This document shows, piece after piece, positions 44,649-55,700 of a DNA stretch of 64,000 bases; within the stretch, counting starts at the first letter, position 1, and every line of letters begins with the position of its first letter. This DNA comes from Cerrena zonata (Eukaryota; Basidiomycota; Agaricomycetes; Polyporales; Cerrenaceae). Below the pieces are notes generated by a model. It saw only the letters and a program-made list of their open reading frames with translations. It did not search any database and was not told the origin of the DNA. The DNA lies in assembly GCA_038087015.1 (NCBI GenBank), contig JASBNA010000062.1:186001-250000 (forward strand), in the 5' to 3' direction. The position numbers were made by a program, and so were the translations under genes.

Positions 44649-47600
44649 AGATTGATGTAATCAGACGACCGTTGACAAGTATATAATTTTAGAGTTGGGT
44701 ATGTGTTTGTAGTAGTACTGACTTTCTTGGAATGTTTTTGCTTCTGTGGAATACCGGATACGCCGTGCGAAGAATCATCACAATCTCGTCACCACCCCCC
44801 AATGGCTGGAACTTGTTGTAAGATATATTATTATTAAAGTTGAGATTTGGACTACGGTAGATTGGCTTTCTGTCAGATTGGCATATCTCTATCATCCCAT
44901 CAACCACTCACCGTGGACTCACGACACCTACTGTCGATGATACCCTCTCTCCCCCCCCCCCGGGAAGGGCGTTATACTGTTACTGGCATCTTACACCGAC
45001 TCTGATTCGACTCTTATTTGACAGGAGCCCCACTTCAGTTTCTCAAGTCGGCTCTTCAGACTTTGGCTATCTACCGACCCCATCTTTCTCTCAATGCCCC
45101 GAAGCCTCCCCTATGCCTTCCAAACCCCCTATACGTACTTGCCCCTCGCTCACACCCTCCTATCAACTTGGATGGAGCTTCATTTTACTACTGATGTCAG
45201 CTTATGTCAGTAATGGAGGCTCCACGACAACGGCAGCGACGCCCACTCTCATCCTCTTCTCTTCTACTCGTTTACATACCTACCTCGCTCCTCTGGAAGT
45301 AAAGACATGCATTGCTGTCTCAATCTGGTCTCACTAGATGTGCTCACAATGCCACCTCCTTTCTTCGACTGTTTCATATGGGTAAATGCTAGAATAGAAT
45401 TTCTCCATATGATGTTCTATCTGGCCCTAACCCTTCGGAGGAGGACGGTAGTCTCTAGCATCACGAAGCTCCGGGAAATTGTAGCAAACAGATCAGCCAC
45501 TCCACTTCTCGCGCGATTCGTTTACCATATTCTCAGCATTTATGAAGTGTCCCGATGTATACTCCTCCGTGAATTTATATATAGGTACATCTTTGATCTT
45601 CGCGGCTGCGTCTGTGGTGTAGGATCGAGTCATACGAGCACAAGTACTTGGTGCGATGAGATTGGAAGCACTGGAGTTCGTAGTTGCTCTGTATGGTACA
45701 TGTCCCTTGCATGTATGTAGTACAGGCAACCGGCGTTTCTTTTAGGGACTTAGTCCGGAATATACCTACCTACCTACCTGCCGTGCCGAAAAGTTGTAGT
45801 ATCGGTATACACCGCCGACTGCACGAGGAAGAAGTGGTCGGGGTGCTGTCTCTCAGCCGGCTTTCGGTGGAGGGGGTGTCAGGGGTTGTATGGGGGTTTG
45901 GGGGTGGAAACAGAAATAAGTAGAATAAGAATGTCTGACCACCATTACTACTTGTCTACGATCCTCAGCTTGCTTAACTTGATGCGACTTTCCAGATTTG
46001 TATGGCTTCTGGAATAGGAAAAAAGGATCCGAATAGGGGTGCCAGATGCATGAGTGAATCAGATGTGGCGTACCCTTTGTCCCTGGGACTTTGGCTGATA
46101 ATGTGGGGAAAGTGGAAGGTGGGTAAAGAAAAAGGAAAGAATGCGCTAGTTGGAAGCCGTGAGGTTGTTTCTCCCACTGAGTGGGTGAGCGGGGAGAAAC
46201 AAGTCTAGGTGGCTTCCACTGGCTCGGACGCCCTGAGAACATGTGCACATAGACGGCGCTCTCTGCCTCTAATCATGCTTCATAGCGTCCGAGTCTGAGG
46301 CCATCACTCTATGTGTTTGTATTCTCAGGTTGTCTGCTTTGAGCAGAGACGAAATAATGTGATTGGTCATGCTTTGCCGTGTCCGGTTGCACTCGTTTTG
46401 CGATTGCAGTTGTTTCTACTAGTTAAAGCAGCGACAAGTCGCACAATTCCGATACCTTGCAATATACCAAAGTTTAACAAAGTACAAATGGATAAATACT
46501 GGCCCATCTCAATTGGGTGTGAAAAAATATGTAATAGGATATGAACCAAAAAAACATGTTGTGAATGTTCCTCCAGTTCTGTCTGCGACAGAACCTCCGT
46601 CACATCACTGCATAAGCAAGAAAGTATATAGATAAGCAAAAACTAAAAACATATTCCCATCTCTGCTCCTCCGCATCTGTCTTCGACCTGAAGATTCCGA
46701 GGTCCGAGTCCCTTTGGTGAGACATTTGCAGTCCCACCGTCCACAATAATTAAGTGAAAATATAATAAAATTACCATATCGGGAAACTCACCTAGAAAGA
46801 AAGTAAGTGAAATAAGCTATTAGCGGGATGTGAAAGGTTACGAAAAGACATGAAAGCTGAGGAACGGCAGGATAGACGGCAGGTAACTGGGACTATAAAG
46901 CCGTTAAGATGCCGTGAGGGAACGGGCGCGCGAGACTGTAAATCTACCAGATGCGGAATGTTTCGTACGTAAAGTTGGCTGAGAGTCCTGCCAAAGTTAC
47001 GCCCGTTCAAAACCCCTTCATACCGGAAGATTCGCAGTCCTAATGGTGCGATTCACAGTCCTTTTCGGCTAACAGTGGCTGTAATTTGACACTGCCGCCC
47101 TATGGGTGTCACTCATTTCTTCACCTTTTCAGGTATTTCCTCTTACTCTTAGAGCTCAATTACTGTGTATATCAAGCCTACTAGTACATAGGTAATATAA
47201 TAGTGCTTTTTTTGAGCCAATCTGAGCCAATGTAGCCATTGAAATTCACCACCCAAATCTCGACTTGGGAGTACTTCCTAAAGAGGCAACTACGTAGTGA
47301 CTTGTGTGATTACATAATACATAAGGGACTCGGAAGTAACAGGTTCCCAGCTTTACAGCAGTTTGCATAACTACGTGAAATTCAATAAAGTTTTTTCTTT
47401 CTCTGCACTTGCTTATGTCAGCCAATTAGTGACAAGCATCTGACATAGCCTAGAATGGAAGTCGCAGTATCTACGACTCTGAGGCTTACTGTACTACGTA
47501 TACGTATACAATGAGGGCCGAGTTCAATAAGGGTCCACACAATGTTGGAATGCCTTAATTAATGCATTGTTACCAAGATGGGAAGACTATGATAGCAAGG

Positions 47601-48030
47601 GGAGCTCATTGCTCCATTAGGCTTGTCTCAAAAACATGTTGTACATACTAAGCAAATACTAAGTATCTATTGACAATACAACATGTGGTTGTCTCTGTCT
47701 CTCAAGCGGTGTTATCCCGCATCCTGCAGAGCACCCATCTCAACCTCTCATGGAATCATGATCAAAACCGTGAATGAGCCATAGATAGAGCGTAACGAGC
47801 TCAGAGTTGCACACACCATTGAATCATCGGTCACAAACGCACCATATGTGACGATCAGTGACAACTGTCAGAACGGAGGAAAGGGAAAAAAGCTTGATCG
47901 AATTCCACGTAGTTATGCAAACTAGTTACTGCTGTAAATGATTCCTTCACTCTTGTTCATCGGAGGTGGTGTCATTGGATAGGTACAGTTCAATGAAGCG
48001 GTCTTGTATGTCGGGGACGTCTTGAACGAA
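44649..48030. other. Gene desert with scattered low-complexity DNA
   Basis: No supported gene. Items seen: a cytosine run near 44949-44961, a CTAC repeat near 45764-45778, and hairpin repeats near 46.56-46.70 kb (listed). The longest frames (137 codons plus near 45.3-45.7 kb, 131 codons minus near 45.85-46.25 kb) show no recognisable motif. Confidence 0.45.
46555..46705. repeat. Hairpin repeat related to 15.18-15.34 kb
   Basis: One copy reads GTTCTGTC, TGC, GACAGAAC (8-bp stem, 3-nt loop) inside CTCC-AGTT..CCTCCGTC. A second at about 46665 reads CTCCTCCGCATCTGTCTTCG and then diverges. Both match the 15-kb pair. Confidence 0.55.
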
Positions 48031-48038
48031 AGGGGCCA

Positions 48039-48236
48039 TTACTTGGGCATGCGGTACACTTTTAATGCATCACTTGCCCATCTTCCTTTTGTTTTGACGA
48101 CTTCAAAAGATACATTACGTAGAAAGTGCTCTATTCGGAAGGAATGTCCCTTTGATTCAACACTGAGATAAGAGAGGCGATCTAAAGCTTGAAGCTTGAA
48201 GCTTTGAAGCCTTCCGGACCCTACGGTGCAGGTCAC
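48039..48236 (-). pseudogene. Tyrosine-recombinase C-terminal fragment
   Basis: The minus strand reads KGHSFRIEHFL then FEVVKTKGRWASDALKVYR. This is the box II signature of tyrosine recombinases: H-x-x-R (HSFR), the conserved GRW, and the nucleophile Tyr in SDALKVY. It is the form found in fungal Crypton/DIRS-like or domesticated recombinases. The frame stops straight after the Tyr block. The upstream frame 48497-48288 may hold a little more, but stops intervene. Only the last 60 or so residues are identifiable. Confidence 0.55.
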
Positions 48237-48452
48237 TTAGATGCCGCCTATTTTGTACAGCGGCGGAATCGACTGGTGGTGCTAACCTCAGCTTAGTGTT
48301 GAGAAAGCGCCTTTAAACCTCAGAACTTCGTAGTTATGAAGGTCCCAATGACTCAGGAACCACCAGAAACGCACAAATCGCTTGATATCAGCACAAAAAG
48401 AAAACTTTTTTGGTAATCGACATATCCTTCGAGTCTTAGACACCCATGATAT

Positions 48453-48545
48453 ACTATATATTCTTGCTCGATTTAGAGCAAGCATCTCCCGGTCCAACTA
48501 GCGACACCATATTTGCCTCAAGCGCTAAATGCTAGCGTCAGTTGG
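48453..48545 (+). repeat. Dispersed repeat, partner of 19.08 kb
   Basis: See 19081-19190. Same orientation, about three-quarters identity by eye. It stands just upstream of the host-gene fragments. Confidence 0.5.
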
Positions 48546-48675
48546 TAACTCTCGCGAGGTCCAACTTGGCACCCGTTTTTCTGACGATTTGCAAGGTTAT
48601 GCTTACTTTTGTTTGGTCCTGCTGCACATCAAGTGTCGTATAGCAGATCGAGTAGACAGACAAAAAATACACATC

Positions 48676-48699
48676 TCTCTCGCTCTCTCTCTCTCTCTA
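48676..48699. repeat. (CT)n microsatellite
   Basis: About 24 bases of CT repeats with one interruption. Confidence 0.8.
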
Positions 48700-48774
48700 C
48701 CCGTCTCTCCTGTTGTTACCTCCAACGCCCAAATCCATATCCCCTCCCATTGATACTTGATATACTCCGAGAAG

Positions 48775-48966
48775 GGTAGAAAGATCAAAGAGGTCCGCTC
48801 TTACTGCAGTGGGTTCTTCGCACCAGAGTGCTCTACAAACCCACTCGGGTACAAATTTCCTTGGTCGCCCTGCAGTGTCCTCCTCGCTTTCCTCAACATG
48901 GCTGCTTACCTCGCCGAAGGCAAACAACTTGATATTGATGGAAAGGATCTCATGGAGTATGCTAAG
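48775..48966 (+). pseudogene. Saccharopine dehydrogenase (LYS9-type) fragment, first piece
   Basis: The frame reads RSYCSGFFAPECSTNPLGYK then FPWSP, LLAFLNMAAYLAEGKQ and GKDLMEYAK. Fungal saccharopine dehydrogenases (NADP, glutamate-forming; lysine biosynthesis) have SYCGGLPAPE..NPLGYKFSWS and a GK-L-M--AK(P) segment here. The similarity stops at AK (48966) and resumes at AKSYYISPAFAFV at about 51213. About 2.2 kb of unrelated DNA is therefore inserted. The N-terminal Rossmann part is absent. A dead duplicate, not the active gene. Confidence 0.7.
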
Positions 48967-49479
48967 GCATGTGCCCATCGCTCGGTCCTTTAAGCCCTCA
49001 AAGTTTTCCGTAACCCGTCGCCCAATCTGTTGCCCAATCCGCTCCCCACTCCTCCGCTTTTCTCCTCTTCCTCTCTTTCCTCCCTTTTCTTCTTCTTCGT
49101 CTTCCTTTTCACTTCTCCCAATCTTCTCGCATCTCTTATTATAATATTTTACGGGCTCGCATCCCTCTCATCTTATTATATCTCTCTTAATTTTATTGGG
49201 TACATGCTCGCACTCCCCCCCTCCCTGAGGCCTTGCACCTGCCCACCTCCCTCTCCTCTCATTTCACCTTCTTTACGCTCCAATTGCCAATGTTAATGGA
49301 TCACCATGACCATCACAGCAAGTCTGTTCATTGAATGCAACCAACAGCACTGCAGGTTCACTACGACATACCCTCTGGATCCGCTTGAAATCGGACTTAA
49401 ACCAGGAGTTTTTCGCTGCATCTCTTGCAGATGTACCACTCCAACGTATACCTATTTCTAGATACTTAGTTTGACAGGT
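48967..49479. other. Inserted DNA, pyrimidine-rich, no gene recognised
   Basis: Left part of the 2.2-kb insert inside the LYS9-type fragment. A strongly CT-rich stretch (49025-49130) gives a Ser/Leu/Phe-rich frame of 111 codons that I treat as an artefact. A short frame at 49304-49460 has paired cysteines (FRCISCRCTTP) but is not identifiable. Confidence 0.4.
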
Positions 49480-51175
49480 AAGTTGATATCCGTTGCAAGA
49501 ACTTTGTACGAGTCTAAATACTCGTCAGAAGATAGCATTAGGATGGCTCATACATTACAAGAGCCCTACTCAGGGACAAACCCTGTCCCAAGGATTGCTA
49601 CTAAACTCACATCGCTTATAAACCCTGAGAAAGCAACCGAAGCAAAGGCGCAACAAATTCAAGACCAGCGAGGTCCGAGCGAAGAGAATCTGACTAAGAA
49701 GCGAACAAAGCATCTTAGGAAAGGTCATGTTGTGCATGTCGTGGACCCTACTACTGGCGAAGAGGTGGACATCAAGAATGCAGACGCCTCGGACGAGCCA
49801 GACACTCGGTCTACGGGCGAAAACGTCCTTGATATGGATTTTCCTCCTCCAAGTACATTTATTGTGGCTCATACAACCAAACGGAACTAACCTTTTGGCC
49901 ATAGATTGGGATGAACACAGGTCTCGAGTCAAACTAGCAATTGACCGCAGTATCCCATTAATCACTTTGTCTTACCTGGTTTGCTTTACCATCGCACACT
50001 TTATCCACCATCCATACTTCTCGTTTGCATTAGCCACTATACCTTCATCTTTCCTCGCTTATACCCTTCTATTTCGCCTTCGCAACCTCGCTAGAAACAA
50101 GTTCGATGGTCGCGTCTGGCTGAAAGCGGGCTCAGACGTCGATGGGGGTGGTAAAGTTAGTGAAGAGGAACGAATCAAGGAGAGTGTCGAGTGGGCTAAT
50201 GCGGTTCTAAGGGGTGTATAGCCCTTCATGAACCCAGAATTGTGAGTATATGCACATAATTATTCACTCTAGGACTCACAAAATTGGAAGGTTTACGTCG
50301 CTGATTGATATGCTGGAAGACATTATGCCAGCTTCAGTGCCTTCTTTCATCGTAAGTTTCGATTCATACATCACGTCAGATCGTATCAAGTATCCATACT
50401 CCCGAACCAATGTACAATTGACCTTTAGCACTCAGTTCGTATTGCAGACCTAGGTCTAGGAAAGACCGCAGCCCGAATCACCTCTATCCTGTCTCTACCC
50501 GGTGCCAAAACACGCGAACGTCTGAAGGCGACTCGCGGTCAGGAGGCTAATACCTTCAACGAGAGATCAGAAGATACATCAGGTCCGAACAAGGATCAAG
50601 AGGAAGAATTGAGTGGTGATCATGTTAATGTGGAGGTCTCTTTTGCTTATCGGGGGCTACCGAGTGGGAAGAGTATTATAAGCAAGGCGATGAATGTTCA
50701 GTAAGTAGGTCCTGCACCTGTAAGGTAATATTCCATCGTAGTTCACCATTAAAATAGTTTGCTTGTCGACTTTTTCTTGGGTATACGAGGAGTGCGGGGT
50801 CTCAAAGTTCGTAAGTACTATCCGAGGATTATGATTATGAATTTTGAACAAGTCTAATTTGACCTGCTTGTTTAGCGATATGGGTCGAAGTCACCGGTAC
50901 AGTTGGCACAGCTCGAGCCCGTCTCCAGCTTATCTCTGACCCACCTTTGTGAGTATTGGAATCACCTTGTCTTGCAATACACTAACCATATGTATCATTG
51001 TTTGATAGTGTCAAGACGACTATGGTCAGTTCGATGGACCTACCCCGTATCACCATTTCGGTCGTACCTCTCAACAAAATCCTTCCTAGCGTCATGGACA
51101 TCCCTTTCGTTTCTGGTTTCATCTCAAGTGCGATTGATACCGCCGTGGCGGAGTATGTTGCACCTAATATCTGAC
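49480..51175 (+). pseudogene. SMP-domain (Mug190/tricalbin-like) gene fragment, unprocessed
   Basis: The frame holds RKGHVVHVVDPTTGEEVDIK, a two-helix hydrophobic stretch (VCFTIAHFIHHPYFSFALAT and on, likely the ER hairpin anchor), then ERIKESVEWANAVLRGV. After that come FTSLIDMLEDIMPASVPSFI, IADLGLGKTAARI, HVNVEVSFAYRGLPSGKS, LLVDFFLG, GTVGTARARLQLISDPPF and IDTAVAEYVAPN. This order is the SMP lipid-transfer domain of fungal ER-plasma membrane contact proteins. A TAG (50219-50221) replaces the expected Trp in GxWPxxNPEL. Introns are still present (for example at about 50242-50294 and 50702-50757), so the copy came through DNA and not through mRNA. The C2 domains are missing. Confidence 0.72.
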
Positions 51176-51209
51176 ATAGCCACGCAGCTAAAAAAGATAT
51201 GAAATAGGA

Positions 51210-51650
51210 TTCAAAAAAAAGCCAAGTCATACTATATCTCTCCTGCGTTCGCTTTCGTCACCTACACTGGCAGGAGCTCTGTTCCCTTCGGGGAGTTCTA
51301 TAACATTCCCATGGCTCAGGCTGTCGTTAGGGGTACCAGGGATTCCCTGAGGTCATCAAGACACTGGTGGAGATTAGGTTCTTAAATACGGAGCCTAAGG
51401 AGTGGTTGAAGGGCCGAGTTCACACAAAAGGCTATAGGCGTTGATGATACCATGGAAAGGTATGTTGGGTGATCCATATACCCCAATACCAATGCTAACT
51501 GGCTAGTTTTAGATGGATCGGTCTCTTCTCATCCGAGCCCGTCAAGCCTCATGCAGGAAACCTCCTCGACACTCTATGTGCCCGTCTCGAAGGCCTCATG
51601 AACAAGGTGAACGTCATCTCGTCATCTCGTCACGCTCCAGCACACTACGA
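51210..51650 (+). pseudogene. Saccharopine dehydrogenase (LYS9-type) fragment, second piece
   Basis: AKSYYISPAFAFVTYTGRSS, VPFGEFYNIPMAQAVVRG, then after a frame break QGFPEVIKTLVEIRFLNTEP and KEWLKGR. After an intact intron with a GCTAACT branch-like sequence comes RWIGLFSSEPVKPHAGNLLD then TLCARLEGLM. This is the C-terminal half of saccharopine dehydrogenase continuing from 48966. The frame break falls at a GGTACC that would be duplicated in the intact gene, suggesting a repeat-mediated 10-bp deletion. Similarity ends after GLMNKVN. Confidence 0.7.
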
Positions 51651-52614
51651 CCAAGAGGGCGGAGAGTGTTCAAAATAGTCTCTCTTTTGCTCGATCACTT
51701 GAGATGCATGTCGTAACGGCGTAGATGATTCTGAGAAGTTTCTCGGTCCACTATGTATACAATACCTTGTCGGTTGTCACAAAGAATAGGAGGGCGTACG
51801 CACAGGTTACCATCGTGCGTGAAGTACCATAGTGCAGTAGATAACGGCGAGCTCCTGCTCAAACCTCAGGCTCTTGACCAAGACCTCTAGTTGGACTTGT
51901 CTGTGAGTGGAACAGAGCACTTCTCATTCACTACATCGTCGTAGAAGAACATCACAACCTCATCTTCGGGGCGTGACCTGAGCGATTCATGGATTTTTCG
52001 AGAGATGCGGCTAGGGTACCTTTCCCCGTTCCAAGTTACTATGAATCCAGAGTCTCCGTAGTCTTAGTCAGCACTAGGAGGCAAACGGTAAATGAATCGG
52101 GCAAGCCAAGAGCCACGCAGTGGCATATTGTCGAGTATAGTAAGAGCGGCAGGATTCGGTAGCCTGAGAAATTATAACTCCATCAATTTTGAAGATATCA
52201 AAAATCCCTCTAGAGGAAATATTCCTCTCACGAAAAGGAGCATTTCTACAAGAGGAATAAGAAATCGGGGCATTTTTGAGAGCGCCAATGTCGTTGTTCA
52301 AAATAGGCGGTGACTAGATGACCTGCACCATAGCTGCCAATCTACACTCCTCCTCGCATTTAACCGCTAGCTACCAGTGTTGGTGCCGGTACGTCATATA
52401 CATCATCACACGTTTACTTCTTACTCATATTCTCCATACTAGATGCATCTGGTCTACAATGTGTTTACTGAACGTGCGATATGTTTATATGCGGATGATA
52501 TCTACGTCCCTCGCATAATCTCGACGCCTTGAACATGAATGCATCAGGTCCTTATCTGACCTCTGTACCAGCCTTTGGACTCTGTCTGTAGCTCTAATAC
52601 CTTACTTGTACCAT
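51651..52614. other. No recognisable gene
   Basis: Short frames only. Contains the dispersed repeat at 52063-52145. Ends at the hAT terminus. Confidence 0.45.
52063..52145 (+). repeat. Dispersed repeat, partner of 20.72 kb
   Basis: TTAGTCAGCACTAGGAGGCA, GAATCGGG and AAGAGCCACGCAGTGGCA, with the perfect mini-hairpin GCCAC-GCA-GTGGC. Same orientation as the 20.7-kb copy. Confidence 0.55.
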
Positions 52615-52793
52615 TAGTGGTGTGCAGGCCCGGCTTGGCGTGAAGACCCCGGATTTGGCCTTAGGGCTCGAGGTCAGAGAAATTATAAGCCAAGCCACAG
52701 GCCATTGTATACAGTTTGGCTCAGGCCGGCTTTGGCTTGAGCCGCGGCCCCATTATTATATTTTGAATAAATCATGTATTTATCGAAATAAAC

Positions 52794-55700
52794 CTATTCT
52801 ACCACATCCAGATTGTCAGGATCATCAAAAACGTAGTCATCAAGCACTTTATCCCATGTTTCTACCTCTTCTGCTTGTGTCTCTGCATTACCCCTTTCAT
52901 TATCCTCTAATTCTGATCCACCACCTTCGCTGTGAAGCTCTAGTTCCATCGCTGACGAGGGATCTCGGTCACGGAAGATAAGGTCTTTCCGAATTGAGCA
53001 CTTGAGTACTTGAAGTGCTTCAACGGTGTCCCCTTTAAAGCGAGAACGCCATTTGCTGATAGTGATACCCCCTTGGGAGAATGCACGCTCGCTCGAGACG
53101 GAAGATGCCATGATAGCAAGGTAGTCACGAGCTAGGGATGACCACACCGGATACTGAGGACTATGTAGCTATAAGATAGAAAGTTAGAATGTAGTATTTC
53201 AGAAGGAATGGGATGCAACCGTTTCGAATAAACCTACTTACCCCCCACCACTGTATGATGGATATACCATCGCCAAGGTAATCTGAATCGTTACTGTGGA
53301 GATACTTGTGAAATTCGGCGAGCCACGGCTTCTTTGGATCAACATTGGGATTTTCATGTGATTCCGTCTCGATCTCTTCCTCCGAGTCGCTAGAAAGATC
53401 GCGCAGAAGTGCTGACATCTTAGTAGAGGTTTGGGAAGACTTGCATGGTGGCATTGAAGACTGTCCGAACATCTGAATATGTCGAGCCTTGAACTAAATA
53501 GAAATGGGTATTAGATCTGGAGCGTTGATGAATACGAGTACGACATCTTCCATTGATGTAAGAGCCTCCGTTTCAAGCGTTGATGACCAGTATTTCTTAA
53601 AGTAGGCACCTTTCTGACATGGATTCAGGACTAATTTAAGTCGTTTGTGTGAGCAATACATTTGTGAGCTACATAGGAGTGTCACACGTACATATTGAAA
53701 CCACATAAGCATCGGTATTACCAGTTTTGTCATAGTATTCGGAAATCTTGTGACATGCAACTTTGAGAGCACGTGAAAAGGGTTCATATTGTTTCTTCTC
53801 TGCGCGGACGGACCATGCCTTGTGAAGTCCCTCTAAAACTAAAAAAAAACATACAGACACGGTTCATTCATTTCCGAAGAAAACATCTGCTGATGTGAAT
53901 CGACATGTGAAAGAAGCTGTAAAAACGACCCGACACGCTCCCACTCGTCAAAAGTTAGCTTGAGATTATCGATCTTTCGTCGTTCTTCAGCGTTGCTTGC
54001 GCACAAAGCCATCTTGCAGACGAAAGTGTCAACAAACTAAATGATAAATATTATATCAATATACTCTTGTGCATCTAAGCAAAGCACTTGCCTTCTTCGA
54101 CGGCTCGCTGCGGTGAAGCATAGCATAAGTTGACGACCGCCGTATTTTCATGTCAAGTATGAGCTGCTTTACTACCACTACATTGGAGCGTTGTTGGATT
54201 TCACGGAATAGCTCTTTGCGCTGTGCTGAAGAACGTTCCTGTGATGATGAAATTCGGTGATTACTCATTATGATTGACATTCGAATTAAGCTACTAACAT
54301 ACTTTAACTGCGATCGCGCGTACAAGCCCAATTTCATCTCGCTAAGGTCCATTTGTTCCTGCGATATCATTTTCTGGTGCTTCAGGGTCATACTATGGGG
54401 TGTTGCCGCTCGTAATACTTTTCGATAATCCGTCCATCCCTGGGTCCCGAGCACTTAGTTTGCCCCCAAACCGCACATTTGAATGCGATTATGTTCTGTC
54501 TATATGACCCAATTTTTTCTGAATTTAAATGTGGAGCTGTTGAGTTTGTGGAGAACCTTCAAGGAGAAATGATGCCTGACCACCGCTCGTAATACTTTAG
54601 TCACGCGTTACCTTGGCAGACAGTTCTCTCTTAGCGGAGTTTGAAATATCACGCTTTTGTCACTCATTGAAGGCCAAAATACCCTCCGTATGCTTCCACA
54701 TCCTCCTTTCTTTATCCAGAGCTATGTTATATGAAAGATACAAGCTGGAAAAGCTTAATGACAGCAAATAGAATTATTTCATTCAGCAGATCGATGGGAT
54801 CTGAGCACTCTTTCCCTTTTTGGCAGACCCACTTTTGATATAAATTTGGAATTGTGTTCTAACTGCTGATCCATTTGACACCAAAACCGAGAAACATATG
54901 GACAGCAATGGCATGAACCTGTCACAAATTTTTGAGTTCATTTGGATGAGTATGAAAGGGAGAAAGGTCTGAATTACGTTTGGAGGTCTATTACGAGCGG
55001 TGACACCCCATAGTAATGAGGTGATTTACCATATGTACTTATCAATATTTGGGTCGCAAGATTGATGACATGTCCTAAACAACTATTTGAAGAGAAGTTT
55101 TATTTAGAAAACAATCTTGAGATTGAAACAAGATTACTCACTTACTGCGATCTTTGACAGGGTCAAAAGAGCACTGATGACAGTTCTCAACATGCTTGGC
55201 GAACTCTTCGAGCATCATCCCGTTATTGCTTGCGTTGTCACATGTAACCTTGGAGATCTGGATTATTATTGGTTAGTTTCAGTTAGCGAGATGTGATATT
55301 AAAGATGGTACCTTATGTGCAATACCGAGTCGATCGACAACTCGATATAAGGCCTGTCCCAGGCGGACACCATTGTGGGCATTATTGAGCTTCGTAAAGC
55401 CTAATAATGCACTTTCGAGATGCCATGAATTATCACTTTTCACCTAAATCCAGTGTCCAGTTACCGCAAGATAACCATCAGTATTACTCGCCTGCCAGGC
55501 GTCGACAGCCAAGCTGACTGTAGAGGTAACCACACCACTTTTAAGTTTCTCGCGAAGATCACACATACGTTTCTTGAACATATTCATGGCATCCGCACGG
55601 CATACCTTGCGAGAAGGAATACTAACTCCATTCGTAGCGGCTGCAGCAACCTGGATCATTTCTTGAAACTTGGGATGCTCCAATGCTCCCAGGGGCTGAA

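Noticed and set aside
46640..46740. Possible tRNA-like element (GGTCCGAGTCC resembles a B box)
   Set aside because: The T-arm stem does not pair, no A box lies at the right distance, and no cloverleaf could be drawn.
49030..49296. Ser/Leu/Phe-rich frame
   Set aside because: Translation of a CT-rich low-complexity stretch.
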